From positions 1 through 31,029 of the IMG/VR virus record IMGVR_UViG_3300045993_000189: DNA of 31,029 nt. The stretch is one strand, 5' to 3'. The notes beneath the pieces are model-generated. The model did not search any database, was not told where the DNA came from, and saw nothing but the letters and a program-made list of their open reading frames with translations. Below are positions 16,628 to 26,134 of this stretch, piece after piece. Each line of letters starts with the position of its first letter. Positions within the stretch are counted from its first letter, which is position 1. The position numbers and the translations under genes were made by a program. The stretch comes from a virus.

Positions 16628-18034
16628 CTATAAATTAATAATACATGTTTGAAATGTTTGCCCATTATCAATAGAGCGTTTAGGAGCATATTGACTATCC
16701 GTAGAAGGTGTAGGATAATTCTGATTAAAGCCAGAATATTTAGATAAGAAAATACTATTCCCCCTACTTACTCTATCAAATTGAGAAATACCTACTGTGG
16801 TTACAGTCATAGTCCAGACAGTACCATTACCAGTAGTATTCCATCTATTATTGCCCGTAGTATTATAGCCATAAAATTCTGTTCCTAATACCATAATATT
16901 CTGCAAAGAAACATTAACTGCTATTGCCCAAGTAATAAAATCAACACTGGATACTACTTGACTATATACCCCACTTGGTGTCTGATAATTAACAATGGCA
17001 GCATATCTTGAACCATTAAATACTATCTCTACAATATGAGCAGTTCCTGCATCTGCTCCTAATAGTGTATTCAAATTATTTGCTGGTTTATTCCATCCTA
17101 TCTTAGCATCAGGATCTGTTGTTATATATCCTAGAGAGGAGAACCAGAAATTATTGATCCATCTAATATGGCTGGGCCCTGTATTATAAGCTACCTGCCC
17201 ATCTGGATATACAGTATAGATAAATTCAAATGGCAGACCAGAAGCTGCGCCTTTATTAGTCCAAATAAGGCCATCAGTAGATGTGTATACTGTATTATAA
17301 GGTGCTGTTATTACCACAAATCTACTATTTGAACAACCAAACCATATTGGTCTATCAGTTCCAAAAGCTCCTGTTACTTCTTTTGCTATTATCCCATCAG
17401 CCCCTCTCCATACTTTTTTATTCTGATAGTCTATAACACAATAGACACCATTTACAGATAGAGCATTGAGAGGAAGGATAGAAATAGTAGCGTCCAATTG
17501 TCCTGTATTCGAACCCAATGATATCCAAGTATTCCCATTATCTCCACTCTCATAATATTTAGTGAATACAATATAGTTATTATTATTATATGTAGGTGCA
17601 GGACCTCCTTCGTAGTATCTAATAGATTTAGCAATAGTAATTTTATTATCAGTACTTCCTACTATCATCATATTAGCAAAATAAGGATTTTTTCCTACTA
17701 TTGATATATCAGCAGGATCTTCTGGAAGAGGGATAGGATTAGCTGGTCCAATAGGATCACTGATGAAAATACCAGTCAATTCCTTATGTGCAAGGTAAAG
17801 AACTTCTCCATCCATTAATGTTATAAATTCGAGGGAAGGAGAAGTAAGAGCCTCAAGAATGTAATGATATCTGGTAAGATTAATAAGAGCTTCTAAGAGT
17901 GCACGACTCACATGATAATGCTCACCGGGTAATCCACCTTGAATCTGCTGCGCGGCTAATTCATGAATTATACCTACAACACCAGCATCTCCTGAACCAA
18001 TAGGAGCGGCAAAAGTACCATTATATGCGGGCAT
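16628..18034 (-). CDS. Tail fibre/tailspike-like protein with sialidase-type Asp-box repeats, 468 aa
   Basis: Residues 33-50 (GGLPGEHYHVSRALLEAL) match the LQGGxxGEYYHL motif that recurs in phage tail fibres. The remainder carries several Asp-box-like turns, for example SGDNGNTWIS near 168, STDGLIWTNKG near 254, a degenerate one near 370 and SIDNGQTFQT near 457, spaced as blades of a beta-propeller. This suggests a surface glycan-binding domain; sialidase catalytic residues cannot be confirmed. ATG 18034 shares a base with the stop of the upstream gene (TAATG) with AAGGAA seven bases before it. Probable role: host recognition at the tail tip. Confidence 0.8.
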   Translation of the reverse strand: MPAYNGTFAAPIGSGDAGVVGIIHELAAQQIQGGLPGEHYHVSRALLEALINLTRYHYILEALTSPSLEFITLMDGEVLYLAHKELTGIFISDPIGPANPIPLPEDPADISIVGKNPYFANMMIVGSTDNKITIAKSIRYYEGGPAPTYNNNNYIVFTKYYESGDNGNTWISLGSNTGQLDATISILPLNALSVNGVYCVIDYQNKKVWRGADGIIAKEVTGAFGTDRPIWFGCSNSRFVVITAPYNTVYTSTDGLIWTNKGAASGLPFEFIYTVYPDGQVAYNTGPSHIRWINNFWFSSLGYITTDPDAKIGWNKPANNLNTLLGADAGTAHIVEIVFNGSRYAAIVNYQTPSGVYSQVVSSVDFITWAIAVNVSLQNIMVLGTEFYGYNTTGNNRWNTTGNGTVWTMTVTTVGISQFDRVSRGNSIFLSKYSGFNQNYPTPSTDSQYAPKRSIDNGQTFQTCIINL

Positions 18035-18810
18035 TATTTTGTTCCTTTAGCACTTGGAATAACAATGGTTGTAGATTCTGGAGGAGACGCCGCAGCCTGT
18101 GGAGTATTAACATAAACTACTTCTTTTTTATTCTGATTTGAATTCCAGAATGTCATAACAGCAATACCAACAGCTACAGCAGCAATTATCTTGGAAGTTG
18201 TGGCATCAGATCCTTCTTTGCTTCCTCCTGTAGTTGCACTTTTCTCTCCTTGTCTTTTAACTTCTGTTATTAGTTCAGACATCATAGGATCAGATACTCC
18301 TTGTCGACCAGTACTGACATTCTGAGCACGCTCGAGATCTACTAATCTTTTGTCAACAGAACCTTGAAATTGGGAAAGAAGCAGAGCTTGAGAAGATGCT
18401 GTCTGTGCAACAAGATTACGTAGAGTATCAGCAGATTGTGCTACTTGCAGGGCCAGAGTTGTAGCTGCTTCAGATTGTCTTTCTGAAGTAACAGCAGCCG
18501 CAGTAACACCAACAGCTATAACAGCATCAATTCTTTTTGATTCAGATAGAGCGAGTTCTCGAAGATAGAAAGATTCCATTTTGGAGAAGTTATTATCAGC
18601 TATCCTTAGATCACTTAATCTTTTATTATTTATTTCGAATACCACATCTCTTTTATCTTTAGATGCAGCCATTAACTCTTCTATTCTTTCATTTCCAAGA
18701 TTCCGTAGATCATCAATTCTATCAACAGCATTATCAAGAAAGAGTCTTACATTATCTGTTGGGTCTGGTTTTGCTTTTGGCTCTCTATCCTCATTTTCAT
18801 GTTCAGACAT
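18034..18810 (-). CDS. Coiled-coil virion-associated protein with C-terminal membrane anchor, 258 aa
   Basis: A charged N-terminus is followed by a long helical, probably coiled-coil region (about 20-170) including ALSESKRIDAVIAV, SERQSEAATTLALQV and a DKRLVDLERAQ heptad stretch, then a flexible Gly/Ser region and one hydrophobic helix at 206-222, with a short hydrophilic tail. This pattern is shared by unnamed proteins encoded beside adaptor and fibre genes in many podovirus-like contigs. The function is not established; a trimeric spike or a membrane-contacting tail component is possible. ATG 18810 has AAGGAG five bases upstream. Confidence 0.72.
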   Translation of the reverse strand: MSEHENEDREPKAKPDPTDNVRLFLDNAVDRIDDLRNLGNERIEELMAASKDKRDVVFEINNKRLSDLRIADNNFSKMESFYLRELALSESKRIDAVIAVGVTAAAVTSERQSEAATTLALQVAQSADTLRNLVAQTASSQALLLSQFQGSVDKRLVDLERAQNVSTGRQGVSDPMMSELITEVKRQGEKSATTGGSKEGSDATTSKIIAAVAVGIAVMTFWNSNQNKKEVVYVNTPQAAASPPESTTIVIPSAKGTK

Positions 18811-18857
18811 TATATCTCCTTCCTAAGATTCCTATTTCTTAAGAATCCCTAAGATCC

Positions 18858-19424
18858 CTAGGACTGATTCTGTAAGGTTGCTCTAAATGCTAGATAAGCA
18901 ACCACAGCATATCTTTCATGTTTGGCAGAAGAAGCATCATCCCCGATATTTGCAAAGACCTTGGCCATAGCTCTATCCAGCACGGCCGGCCAATTACCTT
19001 CTAATTGCCAGAACTCAGGAGCTGCATCTGTCAATATTGGAGGATACTGCCAATAGCCTATGTCTAGGGCCGCAGCAGTTGCTTTCATAGAGATTCTAAC
19101 AGCTGGGCCAGTTATATAGTACTTATCAACAATATCACAGCCTCTAATAAAGAGCTTTACCTTATCCAGAGTTGATAGATAATTCAATGTTCCAGCTCTT
19201 TTTATATACTGAAACTTTCTAAATCTTGGAAGATCTGAGAATGGAATATCCTGAGTATATTCACCCACAGAGATAGGAAGGGTAATTTCCGAAATATCCC
19301 TATCGAAGAAAGAGTCTATTGAGTAGAAATTAATAGCAGCATTAACTTCTCTACGTGCATCCAATATCTTATCTGGACGTTTTGTTACTCTGACTACTTC
19401 AGCCACTATCTCTGTGAAGTTCAT
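18858..19424 (-). CDS. Head-tail adaptor-like protein (P22 gp4/SU10 adaptor type), 188 aa
   Basis: The protein begins with FTEIVAEVVRVTKRPD, continues with ARREVNAAINFY and has a central block IGYWQYPPILTD (about 121-132), followed by the C-terminal helical RAMAKVFANIGDDASS. This helix / beta / YWxxPP / helix arrangement is what I know from podovirus adaptor (tail accessory) proteins, which form a ring below the portal. Size and place, shortly after the coat protein and before fibres, fit. ATG 19424 is preceded by AGGAA. No other family suggests itself. Confidence 0.75.
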   Translation of the reverse strand: MNFTEIVAEVVRVTKRPDKILDARREVNAAINFYSIDSFFDRDISEITLPISVGEYTQDIPFSDLPRFRKFQYIKRAGTLNYLSTLDKVKLFIRGCDIVDKYYITGPAVRISMKATAAALDIGYWQYPPILTDAAPEFWQLEGNWPAVLDRAMAKVFANIGDDASSAKHERYAVVAYLAFRATLQNQS

Positions 19425-19461
19425 GATATTTTCCTATCTTTCTATTCTATCCTATTTTCTC

Positions 19462-20088
19462 TTATTTCTTACTTTTATAAGCTTCTTGATCTTTCTTTCC
19501 ACGTACTGAGCTACTACCAGAGGGAACTTCTACCAGATCATGCTTCTCAGCGTATCTTGTCAAAGCATCCCATTGTTCTTCATTCTCTGGTACAAAATAA
19601 CCTGCTGCATCAGGAACCACCTTACCACCATCAGATGTATAGAATTGATTGAGACCTTTATTCTTGAAGCCGTTAGCAGGAACAGGAAGATCCTTGTCTG
19701 GAATAATAGTGCCATCATCTCCCTGAGTGTAGATAGTCTCATCAGTTTTGTTCGTATCCGCAGCCTTGTCAGCGTAGACATTGGGAGGAATAGTAGGAGT
19801 ATTGCTGCCACCTAGTTGATCATTGATAGCCTCATTCCATTCATTCTTGTCTGTCTTGACTCTGAGACTGTTTGGAATATTAGGAGAATCAACAGGGACA
19901 GAAGATTCCATTACGCCGGCAGCAGGAGTGGTTGGATGCCTGATAGCTTCATCCTTAGCTGCTGTATTGGATGATGCAAGAGTGGCAGCCGCGGTAGGAT
20001 CATTAATAGCTTCTTTTGCCTTGGCAGCAGCTTCTGCCTTTTTAGCTGCTGCTTCTTTGGCTTGTTGCATAATATTGCTTGTGGACAT
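19462..20088 (-). CDS. Hypothetical head-module protein, 208 aa
   Basis: I start it at ATG 20088 because AGAGG lies just upstream (seven bases); the frame is open to 20118 but without a start signal. Residues 1-45 are an Ala/Lys-rich helix (KEAAAKKAEAAAKAKEA), the centre is disordered-looking, and residues about 140-195 form a short domain with GLNQFYTSDGGKVVPDAAG and VPENEEQWDALTRYAEKH. It is the first gene after the coat-protein terminator, so it is probably expressed at lower level than the coat protein. Possible roles are capsid decoration or head completion; none is shown by sequence. Confidence 0.68.
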   Translation of the reverse strand: MSTSNIMQQAKEAAAKKAEAAAKAKEAINDPTAAATLASSNTAAKDEAIRHPTTPAAGVMESSVPVDSPNIPNSLRVKTDKNEWNEAINDQLGGSNTPTIPPNVYADKAADTNKTDETIYTQGDDGTIIPDKDLPVPANGFKNKGLNQFYTSDGGKVVPDAAGYFVPENEEQWDALTRYAEKHDLVEVPSGSSSVRGKKDQEAYKSKK

Positions 20089-20128
20089 TCTAGTACCTCT
20101 ATATTTTAAAAAGAACAAAAGAAAATAA

Positions 20129-20185
20129 TAAAAAGCCTACTACCCTACATTGTTTCGAAAGGAGAAGATCGTGTAGGGTAGTAGG
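20129..20185 (-). terminator. Leftward intrinsic (attenuating) terminator after the coat gene
   Basis: On the minus strand a perfect 14-bp stem, CCTACTACCCTACA (20185-20172) with its complement (20149-20136), closes a 22-base loop and is followed by CTTTTTATTATT. It begins 12 bases after the coat stop codon and sits in the longest spacer of the head module. It probably caps the coat transcript with partial readthrough to adaptor and tail genes. Confidence 0.88.
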
Positions 20186-20196
20186 AGGGCAACAAA

Positions 20197-21408
20197 TTAG
20201 ACGATAGCAGCAGCTGCTGTGATACCGGTAACATAAGCGCAGGCATATGGATTAATGAGTTCAACAGCCAATTCTGTTGTGAGGGAGCCACCTACTGCGT
20301 CAATACCTTCTGTTCCAGTATCTTTACCTGGACCAACACCATATTCTTCTGGTACAGTATCACGTCCTTCCATATAGGCCAGTTTAAGAGCTGGCATATC
20401 CATGACTAATGCGATACCAGTTTGTCCAAGACCATTGAATAGTGGATGCTCTACCATGTCGATAGTGCCTTTGTAGAAATCAAAGCTACTAAATTTCATA
20501 CCAAAGGATGTTGCACTGTTTTGCATCGTAACTTGACCAGATCTACGCCCAATAGCGTTCATAACCTTTATAGCTACAGAATCTCCAAACATGACACGCC
20601 CTTTAGCGTTGCCCAGATTAGTAGAAGTCTGGAAAGCAGGTTCCATCAAGGATACAAGCTGATCGAATGTGGTAGTAGCTGCTGCAACATTCACATTAGC
20701 AGGAGCATATTGTCTCATTGAGTCAATAACACCTTGCGTAGCATGGATAGGAGTATTGCCAGTAGTATCCATCTTGGCTTGGCCCCAGATGATAGCTGAT
20801 TCAATATCCACTGAGTGGAACATAGCACAATCACCACGATTCTCTGCTACGTTGCTAATACCCATCTCAGCATAGGATGCTCTTGCAGTATCAGTAAGAG
20901 CCCATGCATTACGGAAGATCTGTGTATAGTTAGGAACATACTCAGTAGAGAGGCGGCGTGGGACTGGACGGAATGAACCTTCTTCAAATGCTGTACCAGC
21001 TTGAACAAGAGTATCTCCGATATTCATAGCGGCTGCTGGCACACGACCAAATGCGCGAGAAACAGCTAATGTTGTTCCATTAGTAACAGCAGTGACACGG
21101 ATATTCTCATTTGTCCTTTTATTCCAAAAGATCATACCCGGTACAATACCAGCTGTAGAAGGAACAACAACAGAACCATCACCAATCAAAACACCTACTG
21201 CAAGCACAGATGTGAGAAAGGCCATGGTCTTTGAGAAGTATCCATGGGTAGAAGATTTGGCTCTGGAGCGCCCAGATTGCGATGTAAGCGCAAAGATAGG
21301 AGCTGAGCCATTAGGGAAGCGCCTGAGAATCTGTGATGCAAATGATCTTGCATTTAGTTCAGCAGGATTGCCTGTAAGAGAATTGAAGATACCGGATGCG
21401 ATAGGCAT
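20197..21408 (-). CDS. Major capsid protein, SU10/DUF5309-like
   Basis: The 403-residue protein lies directly after the scaffold gene and before a strong hairpin terminator, the position of the coat gene. Features matching the SU10-type coat family are YVPNYTQIFRNAWALTDTA in the first half, an E-rich helix with RGDCAMFHSVDIESAIIWG, a central domain with RVMFGDSVAIKVMNAIGRRS, and the C-terminal ending TTELAVELINPYACAYVTG. ATG 21408 is preceded by AGGAA six bases away. Expected to form the icosahedral shell with the HK97 fold. Confidence 0.9.
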   Translation of the reverse strand: MPIASGIFNSLTGNPAELNARSFASQILRRFPNGSAPIFALTSQSGRSRAKSSTHGYFSKTMAFLTSVLAVGVLIGDGSVVVPSTAGIVPGMIFWNKRTNENIRVTAVTNGTTLAVSRAFGRVPAAAMNIGDTLVQAGTAFEEGSFRPVPRRLSTEYVPNYTQIFRNAWALTDTARASYAEMGISNVAENRGDCAMFHSVDIESAIIWGQAKMDTTGNTPIHATQGVIDSMRQYAPANVNVAAATTTFDQLVSLMEPAFQTSTNLGNAKGRVMFGDSVAIKVMNAIGRRSGQVTMQNSATSFGMKFSSFDFYKGTIDMVEHPLFNGLGQTGIALVMDMPALKLAYMEGRDTVPEEYGVGPGKDTGTEGIDAVGGSLTTELAVELINPYACAYVTGITAAAAIV

Positions 21409-21446
21409 TATGATTTCCTATAATTTAAAATAGAAGATATTAAGGA

Positions 21447-22241
21447 TTAGCTATCATCCTGGGCAAAATAGGCATCCCAATCAGTAGGAGCCTGTTTATC
21501 CGTGGATGACTTGCTTTGAGCAGAAGGATTAATAGCCTTGTTCATCTCTGTAATATAAGTACGAGACATGTCAGCAATTTCTTCTGGAGAGGAGTCAGGA
21601 TGCTGGCGCTGAATATTCTCAGCAATCATAATCAGTTGCTTACGAACAACTGGATTCTTGAAGTTAGGAGTGCCTGTAAGTGCGTTAACAGTAAGCTCCC
21701 GTTGAACTTTAGAAGTAAATCCTTTGCTATTATATTCATCTCTTGCATCAGAATATTTTCCGGTAAGAGTAGCACTATGTGATAGAGCAGATTTGTATGC
21801 TTGTCCTGCAACATGTTGCATCATAGCCATTAGAGCATTAGCATCACCGCTTGTAGCTTTCTGCATCATTTCGGGAGGGAATCCCTTTGTGAAATCGTTA
21901 GCTGCAACGGCACCATCTAATGCTTTATCATCAAGAGAGAACACAGGAGCTTTTTCTGCTGCTGCTGGATTCTCATACATCTTACTAAAAGCTGCTAATG
22001 GATCAACTTCTTGGGGAGTTTTGCCAGCATTAGGATCACTTCCTTGACCTTGTCCATTACCTTGTCCTTGTGCTTGACCTTGTTTATTCTGAGCTGCTTG
22101 GCCAGTATCTTGTCTTTGAGTGTCATTAGGCCCTTTATCCATTCCTGGGCCATATGGCTGGCCAGAAGGTGGCTGAATTGGAGGATTATTTCCAGAAGAT
22201 TCAGGGGAACGGAATGGATTGAGAGATGCAAGAAAAGACAT
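21447..22241 (-). CDS. Scaffolding protein
   Basis: The 264-residue protein has a Pro/Gly/Gln-rich, disordered N-terminus (QGQAQGQGNGQGQG near 52-65) and a helical second half (FTKGFPPEMMQKATSGDANA, then LMAMMQHVAGQAYKSALSH) ending in a charged tail. This is the usual look of a phage scaffold that is excluded from mature heads, and it lies just before the coat gene. ATG 22241 has a strong AGGAG six bases upstream. There is no Ser-His protease signature, so cleavage by this protein is unlikely. Confidence 0.83.
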   Translation of the reverse strand: MSFLASLNPFRSPESSGNNPPIQPPSGQPYGPGMDKGPNDTQRQDTGQAAQNKQGQAQGQGNGQGQGSDPNAGKTPQEVDPLAAFSKMYENPAAAEKAPVFSLDDKALDGAVAANDFTKGFPPEMMQKATSGDANALMAMMQHVAGQAYKSALSHSATLTGKYSDARDEYNSKGFTSKVQRELTVNALTGTPNFKNPVVRKQLIMIAENIQRQHPDSSPEEIADMSRTYITEMNKAINPSAQSKSSTDKQAPTDWDAYFAQDDS

Positions 22242-22258
22242 AAGATTCTCCTTTTAGA

Positions 22259-22510
22259 TTATAAGACTTTTTTAATCTCTTGAATGGATAGAAGTGTCTC
22301 TATAACTTCTAATCTACCTTTAACTACAGCTTGGCGTCTAAGATAAGATTCTGCAGATTCATTGATATCAGGACTTCCTAAGATAATATCTGTTATATTC
22401 TGATAAGCCAAAGAACGAAAGTATTTCTTGACAGTGGGATCAGATAGATGCTCATTAACTATAGTCTGTTCAGCATCATTAAGAAATATAAAAGGAATAA
22501 TTTGTGCCAT
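22259..22510 (-). CDS. Hypothetical protein between portal and scaffold, 83 aa
   Basis: A small helical protein with no membrane segment. Residues 1-45 (IPFIFLNDAEQTIVNEHL, then DPTVKKYFRSLAYQNIT) and 55-83 form two helical halves linked by Asp-Ile-Asn-Glu. ATG 22510 is preceded by AGGAG at ideal spacing. The position between portal and scaffold is shared by unnamed small genes of related phages. Function unknown; a role in assembly of the portal or scaffold is only suggested by location. Confidence 0.72.
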   Translation of the reverse strand: MAQIIPFIFLNDAEQTIVNEHLSDPTVKKYFRSLAYQNITDIILGSPDINESAESYLRRQAVVKGRLEVIETLLSIQEIKKVL

Positions 22511-22522
22511 TAATATTCTCCT

Positions 22523-24538
22523 TTAGGGAATGCCGGGAGGAGATACAGGGATAGGAGCTTGCATTTCGGGGGCAGACGCTGTCTGATTACTAGCAGCCAT
22601 AGGAGCTCCTAATGCCGGAGGGGCAGGAGGTGTTGCTATTCCATTATCCATAAGTCCCGCGGGGGCAATAGCAACAGGCTTATAATTAGGATCATATTCT
22701 TCTAATCCTCGCACGCCACCAAGTTGCATCATATGAGCAAATATTCCTGGAAGGGAAGCACCATAAGCTTGTTGCAGAATAGGTGATGTCGAGATCATCT
22801 GGAGACCTGTTGTCAGCATATCCAAAGAAGCAAGCTTAGATTTTGGTGTATATCCATCAGCTACTTTGAAAGCTAAGACCTGCTTTCTTAAGACAGCAAT
22901 ATCCACTGTTATTGTCTCCCCAGATTTCTGGGAAATAAGAACAGCATTTTCTCCATATTGAAAGATATTAAGAACAAAGATAGATTTCATTGGTCCAAAT
23001 ACCTGATGCTCCAAAGTCAAAGCTGGCAGGCGAAGCCTGTTATTGGATCCAGCCATAGTATCATTCCACTCAATGACACTCTTATTTCCCTTCTGGAATT
23101 GTCCTTGCTGTGGATTATTAAGACCATGAAGCTCTTTGGAAAAGCCTACTAGAACCTGAGCATCACCTATTACATTCTCAAGACCTCTATTATCAAAAGG
23201 AAGCTGCTTATAAGCATCATCTATCTTCTTGTTCGAGAGCTGAGAGATATGCACAGGAATCTTAGGAGCAGGTCCTTTAGCATTTACATCTTTGGGATTT
23301 ATCAGTTCAGGTATATATAAAGCCCTATCAGATACAGCACGACGAGCAGAAGCGAAACGTATATTGAATAAGGTAGAAGCTGCTTCTTGGAAAGGAATCT
23401 CACCCTCAGCAACAGACTGAGTTTGATATCCAAGACCATCCTCCAAAGGCTGGCCAAATAGGATAGGAAGATAGTCATAAGCGGATATGATCCTTTTAGC
23501 TGAGATAAGAAACATTCCGTTTATGATAACGAACTTCCAAATCTGAGGAGTATTCTTTTGAGGTGCTGTTATACCCATATCAGCAGGCATAATTCGGGCA
23601 TAGAGTACAAAGCGCTCATATTTTGAACCATATGATCCTGTTGTTCTATTCTTGCCTGTACCAACTGGATCAAAATAAGCATCCCAATTAACTCCTGTTT
23701 TCGAATTATTAGTAGAACTCACATAGGCACTTATATCTGGGTCTTGTCTATAGTTGCTTCCTGGAGTAGTAGATACCGCGGTGGAAGAGGCCATAGCTGG
23801 GCCGGCATTATATACCTCTCCCTTAAGTGTTAGTTTATTGAGTTCTCTCTTAAGCTTAGTCTTAGAAATTATCTCAATATATCCTGCATAATCTCCCAGT
23901 TCTGCTACATCACCGGGTGCAACATCTATATCTCTAACAACATTTCTTGGATTAAGTCTTTTAAGTCTGGTGAAAGATTTTACATCTCTATTGATCTTCT
24001 TTCCTGTACCAGATTCAAAATCAGCTCCAACAGAGAATTGATCAATACCATCCCAATCTGTTTCAATGGCAGAATAGTTGTATTTGATACCATCTCGAAT
24101 AAAGAGCATAAGTTGCCGAGCATATCCTCCTAACAGTGCATGATCATCAAGAAGTGTCTCGAGTTGTTCTGCGTATTTTCTATTAGAAGGATTTGATACA
24201 ACAGGGAACATTGGTGTGCCTGATAAGAATACATCAGCAATATAGGCCACATAGGAATCCACTTGGGAAACAACAATAGGAGGAGTTACGTCATCCTCAG
24301 CAAAGGTATTTCCGCAGCCAACATCACCAAGTCTGCTAACATCTTGCCCATTAGATCCTTCTTTGGTGGAAGCTGCTTTAAATCGCGCATACGCTATATC
24401 AATAGCATCCATTTTGGTCTGCATATCTGTAAACTGCTTATGAACAGTTAATACACCTTCAGCAAACTGAAGAACACTACGTTGAGCTTGTACTGAGAGC
24501 TTGAGTGTTTTGCCTATTTGAGCTTCTGTTGGAGTCAT
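22523..24538 (-). CDS. Portal protein
   Basis: A 671-residue protein immediately downstream of TerL. It has an N-terminal helical part, DVTPPIVVSQVDSYVAYIADVFLSGTPMFPV (about 95-125 from the longer start), an LLDDHALLGGYARQLMLFIRDGIKYNYSAIE region, then crown and stem parts (KLKRELNKLTL; FGQPLEDGLGYQTQSVAEGE) and a Pro/Ala-rich disordered C-terminus. These are typical of podovirus-type portals. I use ATG 24538 because the earlier in-frame TTG 24574 has no ribosome-binding site. The expected role is the dodecameric DNA channel at one vertex. Confidence 0.87.
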   Translation of the reverse strand: MTPTEAQIGKTLKLSVQAQRSVLQFAEGVLTVHKQFTDMQTKMDAIDIAYARFKAASTKEGSNGQDVSRLGDVGCGNTFAEDDVTPPIVVSQVDSYVAYIADVFLSGTPMFPVVSNPSNRKYAEQLETLLDDHALLGGYARQLMLFIRDGIKYNYSAIETDWDGIDQFSVGADFESGTGKKINRDVKSFTRLKRLNPRNVVRDIDVAPGDVAELGDYAGYIEIISKTKLKRELNKLTLKGEVYNAGPAMASSTAVSTTPGSNYRQDPDISAYVSSTNNSKTGVNWDAYFDPVGTGKNRTTGSYGSKYERFVLYARIMPADMGITAPQKNTPQIWKFVIINGMFLISAKRIISAYDYLPILFGQPLEDGLGYQTQSVAEGEIPFQEAASTLFNIRFASARRAVSDRALYIPELINPKDVNAKGPAPKIPVHISQLSNKKIDDAYKQLPFDNRGLENVIGDAQVLVGFSKELHGLNNPQQGQFQKGNKSVIEWNDTMAGSNNRLRLPALTLEHQVFGPMKSIFVLNIFQYGENAVLISQKSGETITVDIAVLRKQVLAFKVADGYTPKSKLASLDMLTTGLQMISTSPILQQAYGASLPGIFAHMMQLGGVRGLEEYDPNYKPVAIAPAGLMDNGIATPPAPPALGAPMAASNQTASAPEMQAPIPVSPPGIP

Positions 24539-24582
24539 TTCTATAATTCTTTCATTTCTATTCTTACAGATCAAAAAAGGAA

Positions 24583-26100
24583 TCAGAATGGAGTATTATT
24601 TCCAAGGACAGTAGCCTGCACAGACCATTTTCCTTGTGCCTTGAGATTTCTTATAAGATCCCAATATTCTGTTCTTACATCAAGGCCATAAGCTACAGCA
24701 TCAAGAATGTCATCTTTATTCTTTTTCTTACCTATCTTATACTTCATAGCCTGCCAAGTAAAAGCAGATCTTACAGCAGCGAAAAGATAGTAGTTCATCG
24801 CATAGAGTTCTGCTATGAATAGACGAATACGAGCTTCCTTAGATCGACCAGCAGGTTTCAAGGGAACAACTTGTATTCCAGTAATGCCCCATTCATTGAT
24901 ATACTTTCTTATCCAGAATAAAAGAGTCTGTTGATAGCCAGTTTCCTCTATACCTATTAGGGAACCACCATGGTGCATACAGAGTTGAAGTGCTCGGATA
25001 ATAATCTGTTCAGGATCTTTTATGCCAGCATCAAGCTCAGCTACCATTCCTTTACCATCAAATACATAATGAACTACTATCACATTATCATCAGAATTAT
25101 CTCTGAAGCCTGCCGGGTCAATTGTCAAGAATACACCATCAGGTACAATATCCTCTTCTTCTTTTTCGAGCTCAGGGAGAGAATCTAGTAAGAGGGATAT
25201 AGCTCTTGATATTGGATCATTCATAACCTCAGCAAACCAAACATCAGCTTCACCCATTGCCTCATCGTGGAAGTAAGATTCCATGAGTTCATCAATAGAA
25301 TGAAGCTCAGGCCATAAAGGTTCACCATTTTCTTTGATAGCACCTGTTATTAGAGATATCCATGAAGGATTATTCTTGAGTTGGAAGAGGATACAATCCT
25401 CAGAATACATATTTCCAACATAGATTATAAGTCTATTCGAGCGCGGAGCTATGATCTTGAACATAGCAACTAGCCACTTTCTAAACTTCAAGCGATCTGT
25501 AGGAGACTCGTCATTTTCCTTAGTCTGTGCATCATCACAAAAGATAACATCAGGCCTTCTATGTTTGATGTTGATACCACGAATGGCAGTATCTGCTCCT
25601 TTAGCTGCTAGAATAACTGAGCGATTATGATACTGACACTTCTTAAGTTCTTTGTTATCCGTAGATAGCTGCCTATCCCAATCTCCGTAGACAAGCTTAG
25701 CATTATCAGAACAGAGCATATCATTAACATCAGATAATAGCTCTTGGGCAAGGGGAGAGGTTGCACAGATAATAACAATAAAACTCATCATATCATAGAC
25801 TATAAGATATGCTATTATTATTTTGATAAATGTTGTCTTAGCATGTCCACGTGGAAGCCCGAGCGCGAATCTTAGAATCTTTCCAGCAAGAACAGCATCT
25901 CTTGTTGTTAGAATTTTGAAGAGTCCCACATAGAAGTCTGGAAAAAGATAGACTATAACATCTGGAATCATTAGAGAGGCAAAGAAATTAAAATCTATGC
26001 GCCCACGCTCATATGCATCCTTAGGATCAACATCTATTAGCTTTGTCTCAAAGATTTGATTATCAGATAGGGAGGAAGATTCTAGTAGTAATTCGGCCAC
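24583..26100 (-). CDS. terL: Terminase large subunit
   Basis: All catalytic motifs are visible in this 505-residue protein. Walker A is GLPRGHAKTT (81-90), Walker B is DVIFCDD (184-190), and a coupling-type GNMYSEDC lies near 229. The RNase-H-like nuclease has D328 in TIDPAG, E385/E386 in GIEETG and D463/D464/D467 in KKNKDDILDAVAYG. It packages DNA into the prohead with the small subunit. The start is GTG 26100 with a weak AGAAAG leader; an upstream in-frame stop (26112-26110) rules out a longer form, and an out-of-frame ATG overlaps it (TATGTG). Confidence 0.96.
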   Translation of the reverse strand: MAELLLESSSLSDNQIFETKLIDVDPKDAYERGRIDFNFFASLMIPDVIVYLFPDFYVGLFKILTTRDAVLAGKILRFALGLPRGHAKTTFIKIIIAYLIVYDMMSFIVIICATSPLAQELLSDVNDMLCSDNAKLVYGDWDRQLSTDNKELKKCQYHNRSVILAAKGADTAIRGINIKHRRPDVIFCDDAQTKENDESPTDRLKFRKWLVAMFKIIAPRSNRLIIYVGNMYSEDCILFQLKNNPSWISLITGAIKENGEPLWPELHSIDELMESYFHDEAMGEADVWFAEVMNDPISRAISLLLDSLPELEKEEEDIVPDGVFLTIDPAGFRDNSDDNVIVVHYVFDGKGMVAELDAGIKDPEQIIIRALQLCMHHGGSLIGIEETGYQQTLLFWIRKYINEWGITGIQVVPLKPAGRSKEARIRLFIAELYAMNYYLFAAVRSAFTWQAMKYKIGKKKNKDDILDAVAYGLDVRTEYWDLIRNLKAQGKWSVQATVLGNNTPF

Positions 26101-26134
26101 ATACGCTTTCTATTCTATTCCATCATTCCTAATA

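Noticed and set aside
20197-21408. Coat protein as a decoration or tail protein
   Set aside because: Position after scaffold, length and the C-terminal TELAVELINPYAC match the SU10-type coat family.
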